Shown: positions 37,067-50,200 of the stretch, one piece after another
Position numbering within the stretch: position 1 is the stretch's first letter
How the letters are laid out: every line of letters begins with the position of its first letter
NCBI GenBank assembly: GCA_021399445.1
Contig: JAJTUQ010000002.1
Coordinates: 1,798,001-1,862,000 of the forward strand
Reading direction: 5' to 3'
Length of the DNA: 64,000 nucleotides
From: Xylogone sp. PMI_703
Lineage: Eukaryota > Ascomycota > Leotiomycetes
Made by a program: the position numbers and the translations under genes
The notes under the pieces: generated by a model
Told to the model about the DNA's origin: nothing
Database searches by the model: none
Seen by the model: only the letters and a program-made list of their open reading frames with translations

Positions 37067-39813
37067 TTATACATTATTTTCTCCATTATCTCGCCAAATA
37101 TGAGTATCGCCTAGGCTTATCGAACTCGTTGAACTCTCAACTCGATCTCCCTGTTCTTGTGATGGTGTAGTTGCCGAGGGCGTGGACTCGATTTCTACAC
37201 GAACTTCTGGCCTATCCTTGGTCCATGGTTCCTCCAGTCTGTATATGTTAGAGAGACTCTTTGATAATGAATGGATAAAAGACTTACGGTGCTACTAAGC
37301 TGGGGTTAATGAATTTTAACCCCTTTTCTCGGGACTCATCCAACGTTAAGCTCTGCCTTCGAACATATCCAGGCGGCCGAATCACTGCAGCATCTTCAGG
37401 GTGATTGAGAGCACTGACGGAATTACGTCTAATGCTACGAAGAGCAATATATTTTGTCAGTGGTTCAAAGGTTCTGGCGAAATAGTAGCTAAACCAGAAG
37501 GTAAATCCCATCAACGGGATTATCAGTACCGCTGCTGTGAAAGCTGTCTTCAAAGCTATGACTCCAGCCATTGCGACCTGGAATACCCCGAGACCAACAA
37601 GAAGTCGGTAGCATATCATTGTCCATGCTCGTCCGGTAGAATGCTGTGGATGATCCATAGCATAGAGGAGCTGATATTTATAGGTGTAGTAGCCAAAAGC
37701 GAAGTATATCAAGCCGAAGAATAGCACCATGTAACCAGCCGGTAAGACGCTATATACGATGCATAGAATGTATATAAGTATCGCCGTGGGAAGATAGAAC
37801 CCATATTTGAATAAGGGAGGTTGCCGCAGCTCAGCATAGTCCCTGGGTGTACTTGAAAACATGAGGGCAAATGGATACAGCGATACGCTCCCAAACTCTA
37901 GCAGCCTGAAAGGCATCAAGCCAACACCCTGAAGCAATATGAAGTTGGTATAGAACACAGCGAGCGATTGGATCGCCTCAGCTAGTCGATAGGCAACTTT
38001 TGTCGTATCTCTCAAAGATTCCTGGAAAACTGTCCAGAATTTGCTAGCCGCACCAAAGACGGTAAAGACGAGGAACACGTTGAAGAACGTGAAAAGAAAA
38101 TTCTTGGAAATAACGGACAGTTCAACTTGGCCTTGCGAGATGAATCCTTGCTTATTCGCAAGATAATCATACAGAAAAGGCACCGCAATGTTAAGCAAGG
38201 ATACTACGAGAGTCGGCAGGCCTGTTTGGACCAAAGCTTTCACGATTTCGTGGCGTCGGAGTAGATCAGCAAGTCCAGGCCACACCTGTTGAATTGAGCA
38301 TATGTCCAGGAGACCAGCGAGCGTAGCTACTGGAATAAGCCAAACGACGGAGAGCACCAAAATGAAAATTGTAATAGTCCAGGTTCGGAACATCCGCTTC
38401 GGGCGAGTCATGTACGTGTTCCTCCATATGATGTCTGACGGAGCAGGAGCCAAATTCGCTACAAACCTCATTGGAGATGGGTCTAGAACAGTTTGAACAG
38501 CCATTTGAGACGATGCAGTGGAATCCATCGTTACAAATGCAAGAGATGTCGCTTTATAGGGTCTCCTTCTAGCCATCATAATTTTGTCATCAAGCTTGCG
38601 TAGCTGCTCTGTGAAGTAGTCGATAGAGTCTACCGTCTGAAGTCTGAATCCACGCCAGATATGTGTCTTCGGCCGTGGCTTCTCGTATGGTGTAATATGG
38701 CTCCCCAGTAGCATTGCATCTTCTCCATCATTTCCGTGATCTTCTTGCTCTTCAATATTGCCTTCCACACCTGATTCGACTGGCTCGATAATAGGCAGAG
38801 ATTGGATGTTCCTGCGAGCCCTCCTTTTCCCAATATGCTTAGCCCATGCTTCTTCTAACTTTCTCAAAGTAGAGTTCCGCTGATCCATTAGATCGTCGAG
38901 GGCAGTCCAGTCTTTACAGAGAGTAACGTTTTCCACTTTCCCAATTTCGAGCTTTTCAATGAACGCTGCTATCTTTGCTTCCGATCTAAGATCTTCCGGG
39001 ATTCCAGCCAGCTTGATGGTTCGGTCTGTGATGGTGGACTGGCTTCCAAGGTAATCTTGGCGGACATCGATAATTTTGCGCGTTTCTTGTACCATAAAAT
39101 ATAATGCGATTCCAGTAAACAAGTACGTGAATACCAAATATGCCCAGAGATAACTGATATTTCCAGTTTTCAGCTTTGGCAGGCTCGTTATATCCAGTCT
39201 TGCAGTCCACACATCCTCCAGTTCTGGCGACGTCATCATCAGAAATGGGTTCCCCAGCGTCTCGTTATTGGGAGGATCCCAGAGCCATGGTATGTGGTCG
39301 AAGCGCTTATTGATAGGTAAGAGTATGGCTAATGCTAGCAGAAATATGACCCCGAAAAGTTTCATGGACATTTTAAAGAATGAGAGGAACTGCGCCCGAA
39401 AGTATCAGCAAAGCTATCAGGCGATTTTGAGCATAGGGTAACAAGTACATACAACGAAAGCATCAAGTCCTGCCGAGGCTAGAACTTGCTCCTCGGTGAC
39501 TCTCCATAGAACTGGCATCCAACCAAACATAGTATCTGGCAGCTCAGGAAGGACGACCGCTGCGCCCGACTGCTTCTTGCGAGCGGCATAGAGGGATTTC
39601 CATTTTGGTCGCAGAATCTATTACATTTTCAGCGCATACTCTCGATAGTGCAGATTCGAACTTGGGGGCGCATACGCAAAAGGCAAGGAAGGCAGAGACG
39701 CCCAAGGCTGAAGAGAGAACAAGTTGGACGTAAGTCTGAGTTTGGCCCCTGGTCGGATCAGTATGGTCCGTCTTGGGACATGTCTTGTTGTAGGCAGTAA
39801 AGTCATCCATCAT
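37067..39813 (-). CDS. CSC1/OSCA-like mechanosensitive cation channel (858 aa)
   Basis: Four exons: 39676-39813, 39453-39617, 37288-39389, 37067-37238. The first two restore the N-terminal helix and 'ILRPKWKSLYAARKK', the standard RSN1/CSC1 opening (a long second piece 'ELPDTMFGWMPVLWRVTEEQ' follows). Next come an extracellular loop, 'RTIKLAGIPEDLRSEAK' with the PHM7-type cytosolic domain (about 210-400), and the calcium-dependent-channel 7TM domain ('RTWTITIFILVLSVVWLIPV' onward). The last exon adds an acidic Ser/Thr tail. About eleven membrane segments in total. Start could be 39813 or 39810 (two adjacent ATGs). CSC1/OSCA proteins are hyperosmolality- or tension-gated cation channels; some fungal paralogues sit in the secretory pathway, and which one this is cannot be told. 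Confidence 0.92.
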
Positions 39814-40405
39814 TGACCGGCTGGTGGATCGCAGCAGGAGGGACAACGGCAATGCAGACACAAGTTGTGCATGAAGCACAGCAGAATTATGGTGACCGTT
39901 GGGTGTCGTTAAATGAATGCAAATTCACCGCTAATAACGTGTTTGGTGTTTTGACGAAAAGCAAGCCCGTTTGGGCTATGACGAAAGAAGCGAAAGCCCG
40001 TGCATCACCCTACAAGGCGGAAACAAGCCCAGGCAATCCACAATTCCTGCACTGTGGAACACGCAAGACGCCCCCTTTGCCAGATCCAGGCGGACCCAGG
40101 TGTCAGGGCTTTCCACTGCGGTCGCTCCCTTCGTACCGGTAACTGGATGTGTACGAATAGCACGTGGATACCCGCCGCGGCAGTGGATGAATTACGTCCA
40201 GACGAATACGGTTGAGAGAAAGCTTCTTTGCTAGTTATCACAAGCTTGGCAAAAGACTTGACCTTTTGCCAGAACGGGCTTCCGAACGGAATAGCTCCCC
40301 ACCTCCTCTCCCTTCTACCTCCTTCCTTTCCCCCTTCCCTCCCTTTCTCTCTCCTCTTCCTCATCCCTCTCATCCTTCTCTTCTGCTCCATCGGTGAACC
40401 TCAAC
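39814..40405. promoter_or_regulatory. Divergent promoter region with long pyrimidine tract
   Basis: 592 bp between divergent genes. 40293-40390 is almost entirely C and T on the plus strand directly upstream of the next start codon, a typical fungal CT-rich promoter or leader element near transcription starts. Confidence 0.6.
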
Positions 40406-41196
40406 ATGGCCCGCCATCCTCTCCAAAGACTCCAATCCCCAGCCAGGGACCTCTCTCTGCTGTTCCACATCGCTGGCATCACCTCCTTCAGTCTCTCCTA
40501 CAAGTACCTTATCGACTACCCCAACTACGTCAGCGAGTCCTATGGCTGGCACTGGCAATTCCTCACGATCCTGGGTCTCACCGTCGCCATGATGACCTTC
40601 ATCTCTGGCTTCCTGGCAGACCTAACTCTCTCACCGGCGCTCTTCACGCTAAAGAACACACTGTCCTTATGTAGTGCACCGTTGGAGGTACTGATCAGCA
40701 TTCTCTACTGGGGGATCTCGGCCATTGATCGGTCTCTCGTGGTCCCGCCTGGTCTAGGTGTCTCGATGTGGGCGGATATTGGGTTCCATGCTGCTCCAGC
40801 AATTCTGTTGACCTTGGACCTGTTGCTCTTCAGCCCGCCATGGACAATCAGGGCACTTCCAGCTATGGGCTTGAGCTCGTCGATTGCGGTGGCGTATTGG
40901 TTCTGGGTGGAGCACTGCTACAGGTACAACGGATGGTGAGTTATTAGAATTTCTTTACTCCTCTTCTCTTTGCATATGTACTTTCTATTAAGATATTCTT
41001 GCTAATCACCATCTCCAAACTCAGGTACCCATATCCCCTCTTCGGCCAGCTAGATACTCCCGGGCGGATTGTCCTGTTCACTATTGCTGCATCATTGATG
41101 ACAGCTAGCACTATCCTACTGCAGTCGATATATGGAGTGGTAAATGGATGGCAACATAGTCTTGACAAGAGTGTACAGAACAAGAAGAGAAACTGA
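40406..41196 (+). CDS. FAR-17a/AIG1-like membrane hydrolase family (233 aa)
   Basis: Two exons, 40406-40935 and 41025-41196; the split Trp codon at the junction gives 'RYNGWYPYPLFGQLD', the family's conserved end. The start is ATG 40406, since the frame upstream has only non-ATG codons. Six membrane segments are visible. Thr85 in 'LKNTLSL' and His128 in 'DIGFHAAPA' occupy the positions of the catalytic Thr and His of the AIG1/ADTRP family, which hydrolyse fatty acid esters of hydroxy fatty acids in the ER membrane. The fungal substrate is unknown; assignment rests on the pattern T ... H-x2-P and topology. Confidence 0.85.
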
Positions 41197-41539
41197 ACGA
41201 TTTCAGGACTTATGATAGATTAGAAGAGCGACTTGAGAAAGTGTAGCATATATAGCGGTGTATTTTGGGAAAGCCTTAAGACTCAGAGGTACTGAATAGG
41301 GCCCTCGTTTCTTAATGGCACATGACGGTATTGATGAATACCATACAAATAGATGTGTTAATGAATAATCTCATAACATCATAAATTCGTGACGTTTCGT
41401 TTTCAAGTCATACATCCTACCCCTCCTCCCTCTGGTTTCCCATCCTCAAGAACAAGATAGCAATACATATCCGGGTATATAGCAGAAAATAAACGATAAC
41501 CAAAAGCAAACGTCCCCCAACTGACAACCAAAAAAAGCA
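41197..41539. other. Convergent intergenic interval
   Basis: 343 bp between 3' ends of two genes. Nothing seen. Confidence 0.4.
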
Positions 41540-42397
41540 TCACCAAACAATTGCCCACCCCACCAAGATCGCCCCTCCAAGCACCACCGCCGCCCACCGC
41601 ACATCGCCCCATCCCGGCGCCGAACTTGTGGTGATTCCGCTCTCGACCGTATCGGACGCTTTCCCCGTCGTCTGTTTCCTCACATTGTCCTTGAAGAACT
41701 GGTTATCCTCCCCCTCGACGTTTCCCGGCGGGTAGTACTCGCAAACGACGTACCAGCCGGGTGTGCCGTTTTCTCCAGAGCAGTTTGCGCGGCCGCAGCC
41801 AACGGATGTGGTGTTGGCCCAGACCAGCTGCGTGAAGTGGCCTGTGTCTTCGCTGAAGCCGGGCTTGTTGAAGTTGTATTTCTCGCGCTCGAGACCCCAG
41901 CCGTCGACGCTAGCTGAGGCGTTGGGGTAGCCGGCTGCGAGGTTCTCACCTGTTGGACCACCCTGGAAGAGTCAATATTGAGTGGATTATTTAAAGATAA
42001 CTACTTTTGTCTTCTTCCTTTGCTCTTTCTTTCCCATTATGGAACAGGTGGAAAGTTTTAAGCTTTATAATAAAAACAAAAAAGAAGAAAGTAAAGAAGT
42101 TAAAGATATATCACTTACACTATGTTTAAACTGACATCTTGAGGAGTAACTAGCTGCGAACCTAGCGGACGTGGTATTCCATACTAGAGCCGACGTATTA
42201 TGCTCCTTTCGATAAAAGTTATGCGCATCTAAGACATCACCTCTAAACGTATCATCGTCTGTATAACTCGTGGAAGTAGCTTGTGGTTGTGACGGCGATC
42301 CAGAAGCGCGGGTCTCGATGATGGTGATGGTGCTTGCAGCGCTGGCGAGGCGAGCTGTGATTGAGAGGAAGAGAAGTGAGGGTATGAAGAGGTGCAT
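41540..42397 (-). CDS. Secreted CAP/PR-1-like protein with C-terminal anchor (233 aa)
   Basis: Two exons, 42119-42397 and 41540-41962; the join reads 'CQFKHSGGPTGENLAAGY', the CAP motif core. Residues 1-20 form a signal peptide. The CAP domain (about 50-195) contains 'VLDAHNFYRKEH', 'GHFTQLVWANTTSVGCG' and 'WYVVCEYYPPGN', with the His and Glu residues of the cavity. After it comes a Ser/Thr stretch and a hydrophobic end ('WAAVVLGGAILVGWAIVW') that could serve as a GPI signal or membrane anchor; Ser residues at about 210-212 could be the omega site. Fungal CAP proteins (Pry type) bind and export sterols and fatty acids. Confidence 0.9.
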
Positions 42398-44037
42398 TTT
42401 TCCAGCTATCTCCCCCAAAATCTGGCCACTTATATATAATTTAAGAGATCTCTCTCTGTCTTCTTGATAAAATAGATATATATTTCTTCCTCTCTCCACA
42501 AGGGCGTCTAGAACCCCGGAATCTGGGTCAACCTCCCAAGGCCGGGCCTGAAACAGGTCTCTTCCAACCCAATCAAACCGAATCGCACAACTGAAGACTA
42601 AACAAAAGAAGCGCTCAAAAATTCAGCATCAAACCAGAAAGTCAGAAACTCGCAAATATATATATTTCAAGTGTATAAAAAGGCAAGATAATAATCAATG
42701 AAGAGAAGAAAAGAGAGAAGGAAAGAGGAGCGGGGAGAAGAGAGAGGCAAAAAGCGGACCTGTAATCAAACAAGCACATGATTCCATACAAGCTGCCCTC
42801 TTCGATGCATCCGATCGACGAAGAGGGAAAAATGCCATAAGTCAGATCGGACGAATCGATCGAATCGATCGAAATCCCCAGCCCCGAGTCTCCCGTGCCA
42901 GTTGGGTGCAGGAATGGGCCAGCTGTACGAAAAGAATGTACACAGGTACCGGTACAATAGAACAAATACCTCTCTTCCCCGCAGTACGAGATTCGCTACA
43001 ATGACAGTACGTACAGTACTGCACGGAATTCGCGGTTGTACACATCCATCAATCAAAACCTCACTTGTACTGTAACATTAGAATACCTACTACCTTTGAA
43101 AAATCCCATACCCAAAAACATGGAAAAAAAGAATGGGAAACCTCCCTTTCCCTTTTCCCTACTCCGTAAATTCCTGATTCCATCTCAAGATGAGGACGAT
43201 CAAACATGGACACCTCATCCTTGCATGCCCCTCCATGACGTCGCAAGACAGGACTAGAACTAGGCCCTGCTTACAGTAAATCAGTGATTAGGTAAAAGCT
43301 ACTGCGGGGCAAATTGATCAGGCGGCCCACCTAAGGAAGCAGGAAAGCCTCGGCACAAGTTGCGATGATGCCTGTGCTACCAATGGGGTTGATTCCCCCC
43401 TCTTGCTCGGGCCCAGCCTTGTCTGCCCTGCTTACTTGTATGGGGGATTTGGGAACTGGGACTTCACGTCACTACTGGAATTAGGCTTTAGGAAGAGAAG
43501 AGGGTATGTGGTTTGATTGGAGATGGACAGATGTGTTAATTGGAGTCATGGGGTTTCATGTTAATTGATGAATGGATGGATGGGATGATCAATTAGCTCA
43601 TGGGGATCACGATTAACCTATTAACCTTATTCTACCCTGGGCAAAGGAAGGTTGCATTACGTGACATTACATGACATGACATTACATTATTGATCTTGGA
43701 AATAATGCAGCGTATAGCATAGTAGAGATTAGGTTTCGTAATATTCATCGATGCTACGTATCTGCATGGTTCATTTTTTCGGAGCTTTCGTTCCCTCGTG
43801 TGTCTGTGTAGACGTGACCGTGAATAATGAACTCGTTTCTAAAAATGAAAAAATGAAAAAATGAAAAAAGACAAGCTCCTCCCTTTTCCCTTCCCTCGTT
43901 CCAGTAAAAAAAGGGGCCCAAACTATCAATACATGCTGAAGAAAAATAGAAAGCGAAAAAGTATGAAGATGCCCATATGCATGAGAGAGCAGTGAAAAAT
44001 CGACTCCTAGATCCCAAATTCAAAGAGCCTAGTTCAC
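42398..44037. other. Long intergenic interval with simple repeats
   Basis: 1.6 kb. It holds the CAP gene promoter, a short tandem of CGAATCGAT (42852-42873), clustered GTAC palindromes (42945-43022), TACTCCGTA (43160-43168) and an ATGAAAAA tandem (43841-43869). No gene supportable; open frames here lack protein-like pattern. Confidence 0.5.
43841..43869. repeat. ATGAAAAA-type short tandem repeat
   Basis: Three to four slightly uneven units of ATG followed by 5-6 A. It lies 170 bp downstream of the trehalose-synthase regulatory subunit's stop codon. Confidence 0.8.
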
Positions 44038-47000
44038 TTAAAGCAGCGAAAGTTTATTCAATACCGTAAGAACACCTGAGAAGAGACATTAGTTAGCGAA
44101 ATTCTATAGCCTCCAGATGCCTGTACTCACCAGTAACTCCCTGTGTAAGCGTATACTTAGCATCCGTATTCCTGTTCCCTAAACTGACCGTGGTCACGTG
44201 CTTGATCTGGTTGTCTTTCCCCAGGTCGTTTGCCCACCGGAAGATGCACTCATCATCCCTACCGTCTCCAGCAACCATAAGGAAGTCGACTGGGACCGTT
44301 GTGTCCTGTCTCTGGAGTTCGCTCTCGGCGTCTTCACCGGTTGGTTCTGTCTCAGTCTTCTGCAGTCCCTCCAGGATCTTCGATGCCGCGGTAGCCTTAG
44401 AAAAGTCCATTGGCTCTACAACAACAGCGCCTAGTGTTAAAGTGTTAGATTCATATATATCCAAACTTTTATAATATTCTTTCAAACTGGGGCTAATTGG
44501 CCTACCTTCCATGTTAATAGCCTTGACTCTTTGATTTTCGCATGCATCGTTAATATGGCTTGCACAATCGCCGGCCTGGCGGCTTGCAGTCTCGGCATCC
44601 TCTGCATTTTTGTAATGGAATACGAGACTAGAGTGTCGTGTCTCGATCCAAGATCCCGGGGTCCGCTCCTGGAAGTATGTCATGATACCTTCAACGGAGT
44701 CTTTCCAGGCACGCATCTGCTCGTGGTCGGTCATTTCGATCCACTTGCTGGCGCCAAAGGGTTTGATGAAACAGCCGTTTTCAGCTATTAAGCCAAGATG
44801 GCTAACCCGCTTGAAAAGCTGGTCCAGTTCTTCTGGCTGTCTACTGGACATAACGTAGACTATATTGCGTTCATCCGATACAAGATCGTTCAACGCATCT
44901 AATGTACGCTATGAATGATAATAAGTATTAGGTTCATCCAAAATGAGTAATAGCACCTTACCTGAGGACTTGTAAGCACAATACTAGTCGGTGAACCCCA
45001 AGAAGCCAGTGTGCCCTCATAATCTAGCATAAAGAGTCTCTTCTTTGACGCCTGATAGTGTTTCCCAAGAGTATGGATCGACAAACGAGGCACGGAAGTC
45101 ATATCACGGCTATGCTGCTCCTCATAGACCGTGTCCAGCCTATCAAGGAAGGTGGTAAACCAGCTCTCTGCCGTATGCTGCATAACAGTGGAATGGAGTT
45201 TCTTCCACCGACTCTCCTTTTCCTCATCTCCCATCTCCAATGCCTTTTTAATTGCATCGGCGCACTGTCGGTAATCCCAAGGGTTTACCGAAAGCTCAGT
45301 TCCGCCAAACACAGAATGACTTCCAGTGAACTCGCTGAGAATGAGTGATCCATATTTGTTCTGACCCTCGAATTTTCCATCCTGACAGAATAGATATTCG
45401 TGGCATGTCAAATTCATTCCTTCGCGTTGACTGGCGATCATCAGAGCGTCAGCAACAGTGAGCAATGCAAGGTATTGTGAGTAGCTGATATCTTGCTTCA
45501 AGTATACCAACGGCTGATACGCGAGGTTGGCCCAAGATGAATTGACTCTGGTGACGATATCGGAGACAGTAGCGTCAAGCTCAGCCTGCTCTGTGGTAGA
45601 GGTTGCCACCTGAATCATAACGACTTTGTCTCTCCATTCTGGGTATTTGTTCAAGAAGAGCTCATATGCGAGTAATTTTGGTCGAACTCCTCGCACATGG
45701 TCGAGCTTGTCGCGGCCGACAATGAGCTTTTTCCCACGATACCGCTCCCGCATTGTCTTCATCCACTCTGTGACATTGGGCTCCTCACGGTTCAAGTCCA
45801 GAGCGATGGGATCCACGCCAATTGCATTATGCATGATATTGACGAAACGATCTTCAAGCTGGATTCCATCATTAGTGGCCTCGACGCAGAGTAATCTGCT
45901 GCAGGTTTGGAGGAAATGGCGAGCATATTCACTAATTTGGAAGCCGATGAGGTTGGCACCGAGCATACCCTCGAGCAGTTCCTTACGGACGGCCAGACAT
46001 CGGAAAACTTCTGAAGACGGGAAAGCCACATGGAGGAAGAATCCAATCTTGGCTTCAGGGAGCTTCTTTCGGATCATCTGTGGTACTAGGAGAAGATGAT
46101 AGTCGTGGATCCAGATAACATCACCACGCTTCCAGTTCTTGATGATTTTATCAGCAAAGGCCTGGTTCACCTTCACATAGTATATCCAGGAGTGGTCCTC
46201 ATAGGCCTTGCTCTTGGGGTTATCAGGAATCTGGTAGTGGAAGACGGGCCAGAGAATCTGCTTGCAGTAGTGGGTGTAGTGACCATCAAAGTCACTGTCT
46301 TTGCAGAAGACTGTCAGAGAGTCGTGTTCCGTGGCAAGTTTCTCCTCGATATCCTGTTTTTGCTGGGTGTCCTCGAGAGCATCCGTGGGCATACCCAAAG
46401 TACCAACCCAGATCTTGTCTTCCAGCTTCTCGCTCCGAACCGCAGCCTGGACAGCGTTTCGAAGACCACCGTTGCCTTGTTCGGCAGGTACGACTGTCCA
46501 TTCTGCCAGAGCAAAGACCCGATCATGGCTGTCACTCCGTCCTAGCTGCGGCTGGCGCACACCAGCTCGTCCAAGAGCATTGGCCTTCTCAAGTGTCTTG
46601 TTATGTTTCAGGATATCGGCCGGTGGCGGCGAGCTCGCTCTGGATTTAGGCTGGGTGAAAAGCCGTCCAAGACCCCATTTTGGAGAGTGAGGATCACTGG
46701 GAGCGATTGTTGATTTTGAGTTTTCTTGCTTTGGGAAGAACCCCTTGAGGTCTGGGTTCTCCTTCTGAGCAAAGAACTCTTCGTGATCAGTGTCTGCAAT
46801 GGGAGTCTGCGGTGGCGTGAGATCTCGCTGGGGAAATAGACTGGTCTTGGCAGACGTGTCTATCGTCTTCGTGGTATTTCGTTTAGGAGCTGTTGGGCGA
46901 ACGGGGCCACCGCGTGGAGAACCTCTAGGGGTTTGAGAAGGGAGAGTGAAGTGGATGGTATTGGGGAGGAACCTGTATAGAGCTCCAGATTAGCAACCTC

Positions 47001-47207
47001 CAATTTGCCAGGCCCATAACTCATATAATTAACATCAAGCTTCAACTATGTTAAAGCCCTGTCCAGGGACTTCTAGAGCCAGAAGGACTTGATGTATAAA
47101 GCCCCAGTAGTCTCAAGCATGTGCACCATGGTGGCATGGGAGTTGCTTTGTCTGTCCTGTTTGGGGAATGGGATTTCAACTTACAGAGAGACAATAAAGA
47201 CGGTCAT
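44038..47207 (-). CDS. tps3: Trehalose-phosphate synthase complex regulatory subunit (TPS3/TSL1-like, 924 aa)
   Basis: Five exons: 47185-47207, 44962-46972, 44506-44908, 44131-44430, 44038-44075, all in phase. The short first exon gives MTVFIVSL and the last gives 'GVLTVLNKLSLL', matching the family's ends. A disordered Pro/Ser/Thr N-terminus (about 10-150) precedes a GT20 synthase-like domain with 'WIHDYHLLLVPQMIRKK' and 'ASQREGMNL', then a HAD phosphatase-like domain. Its first motif is 'MLDYEGTLAS': the second Asp of DxDxT is Glu, so the phosphatase site should be inactive, as in yeast Tps3/Tsl1. The protein scaffolds Tps1 and Tps2 in cytosolic trehalose synthesis, a stress-protectant pathway. 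Confidence 0.93.
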
Positions 47208-50200
47208 TGTATCAGCTACGGCCGAGCCACCAGAACCTCTGGGCAATTGAGAGATTGCACGTGCAAGACAGTCCCGAAGTGACTATCAATGACAAGACGT
47301 TATCATGCAGCTGTCAAAGGCAAGAGGCAGAACGGTTGACTGACTGTCCTGCTGTGCTGGCGGTACTGTGGCCCGAAGATCAAAGGATTGGAATTGTGAG
47401 TTTTGGTGAGAAGTGGCAGCTGTGTGGGATGATACGCAGTTTTGGCAGAGGTAGCGTGATGCTCTTCTCCAGCTCTGCTCTTGGGTAGCTTTAAAGGGCG
47501 GCGGGGAGTGCCGTGCGGTGGTGAATGTCCGGAAGCAGATAGAAATTCTTGGAGACGACGTCGAAGGATTGGCGGGCAGCAGTGCACAGATGGTGAGTGC
47601 TGGCGGCTGTCGTCATATACTTTTTTCTGGACTGCTTTAGGGCCTTGCCGACCCCGCTGGCAGGTAAGCTTAGATCCACCGGCACGCCGTCACCACGAAA
47701 CAGCGAGCAGCAGAGCAGCACAAGCAGCGGCCGGAGCTTTTGCTGCGGACTATCAAAAGTGCTTGTACACAGTGATCTTCCCTGGCGTTGATGGCCGGGC
47801 AAAGAAAAAGAAAACGAATAGGGGTAAGCTACAGGGAAGGAAATAGTGTCCAGCATGAGGGCGAGGTATTTAGGGAGAATGCGAATGACGATGTGAGATC
47901 TCGACCATATCTACCAGCGGAGCTGCAATGCAAGGTGAATCGTTGCCCTTTCGCAGCGCCTGCTGGAGAATTTGCGCGTTTGGGGCCATACGTCAGGCAC
48001 CACGACCGTGGCCACAGCACCTGGGCGAGGGGCGCAAGGGAGGGGGAGTTGGAACCGGGTGTGCAAGCTGCACGTTGCTGGAGGGGCTGGGCACCAGTGG
48101 CTGCTGCCAGAGGCTGAGCTCCCACAGGGCCAACGGCAAAATAACCCGTGGATGGGCCGGTCGAGACACGCCCAGAGTTGGCTCTTTTGGTCTTTTTCTT
48201 GCGCCGTGCAACATCCAAGATATTCTCCCTTCATTCCTCCAATGCCTTCATCCTTTACATAAATTGCTCCATGCTTGCATTCATCATACAAAGTACTCCC
48301 GTACGGTATGGAGTAGTACCTTAGCTACCATATCGTGTTATTCGGAGATGACCAGGATTGACCAAGGAGAATGAAGCCGTTGTTTCTTTTTGGGGAATAT
48401 CAATTAATCTGCTTCCAGCATTCTTCCCGTCTGTCAAGCATCCATGGTCGCAGCCGTGCTGCCTCGTTCGGCTTGCAAATCTTTCTCTCCTGGATACAAG
48501 CCTGCATGAGGTTGTGTTGATGCCGCTTCCCGCCGTCTTGCTCACCAGGAGAATGCGCGATCCCGAGATATTCCCTGCTTGCCCCATGGCCTCTTGCTTT
48601 TTAGTACGTACCGTATATTGCTTTGTACAGTAGTATCATTAATATTGGAACTGACTGGTACGGTACTGGACCAGGACAGCGCCGGGAGCCATCCTGTACA
48701 TTTCACAGTAATGCCCACCCGGCGCGGCGTCGACAGGCTAAGGGATGACGCACCGCTGATGTTATTCATTTTAACGCTGCGTCCGGGTCTTGCTCCTGCT
48801 TTCTCCTGCTCGGCGCCATTATTTTCTTGCCCTTGCGTTGCGGGTGCTTTCGCCCATGCACGCCCTCTTCAGCCACACCTTCCCTGCCAGAATGCCCCAC
48901 TAGAGGGGAACTTTTTCGCTCTCCTTCCGAAGGGACAGTCAAAAAAAAAAAAAACCTCACACAAACGCGAGAGACCGGCTAGAGAAGAGTCCAGTAGTGA
49001 CCTCTCGTCCTGTATCCAGGCCCAAGACGTGCTCAACCTGACCCAGTCCGGGAACTAGTCAACAAGTTCCTGCCAACCCGTGTGAAGAATGACTGGCCCC
49101 AGACGCTTTCCAGGCCTGCCAATCACTGGCTCAACTGTTTCGGCCCTGTACACACACAGTATGATACTGTACAGTACGGGAACAGTACCGTACAAAAGAA
49201 AAGGAGACCTAATTTATCCAGCCAGGAGCTGGATTATGCCAGGGCGAGGCAAGAAAGTAACCACCACACTGCTCCAAGCCGATTGTTCCCGATCCATATC
49301 TTGGTTGCTGACACCGGAATTCTCGTTAATCCTCCTTGCAATCCAGCACCACACGGCCACGGCGGATTTCTCTGCCGAAGAGTCCAGAATCACACAAGGG
49401 GGGAACTGCTTGTGCTCGTTCTTTCCGTCCGAAACGTGCACTCTCGTTGGGCACCATCTCAGGAATACAGTAGAATTCCTGCAGGCGCTTATCACGACCC
49501 CTAGCTTGCGCGTTTTGATAGAACCGCCGGTGCTGCTGTGCGGCCCGGTCCTCGAAACCTCGTGAAATAGGCGCAAGGCTACCAAAACTAACCTCTGCAG
49601 CCTAAAAGCTCCCGCATGTGGTCTACTCCACACTCTACTCCGTGCCCTCGGCCCCGGGAAGACACAAGACCGCGGTTGCAAATGCATTGAAAACGTGCTC
49701 TACGATATTCGTTTGAAGGAAACTCATTGCGCGGTCCGAACGTCTTTTCTGGATCACACGTTCCATACGCTTTTCTTGCTAATCTAGATAGGATCGCACT
49801 TCTGGAGCTTGCTGCCCAACCTTGACTCAGCTACGGTACGAATTATACGCTCCAATGAAAAGCAGAGAGGGACGGCAAGTTCAAGCTCGTACGGCTGTAT
49901 GGATTACCCCGAGGGGTACTCTGAAACCTCATGAAAAGAATCCACTTGAAAAATTTGTGGATTGCTGTGTGAGTGCTTTTTCTCCCCTTTCCCTTGCGAA
50001 CGGTTCGCAATCACTCTCAAGCATGACACGCATGAATGGAGCTGCATAGACGCCACTTTCCCCTCATCCGGAGCTCTGCAGGGTCCTCATGTGCTGATAG
50101 AGGGGTAAATTCTCGTAGCACCAAGAGTTCGTGAGCAACCATATCATTAAATAAGCTACATCCTTTCGTGGTGAGAGCTGAGGCATCAGAAACTAGGAAT

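Noticed and set aside
41680..41961. 93-codon Thr/Ser-rich minus-strand frame
   Set aside because: Out-of-frame reading of the second exon of the CAP protein, whose correct frame contains GENLAAGY and GHFTQLVW.
47491..49687. Numerous overlapping frames of 100-160 codons on both strands
   Set aside because: No domain, no codon or pattern signal, no splice partner; frequency is explained by local G+C.
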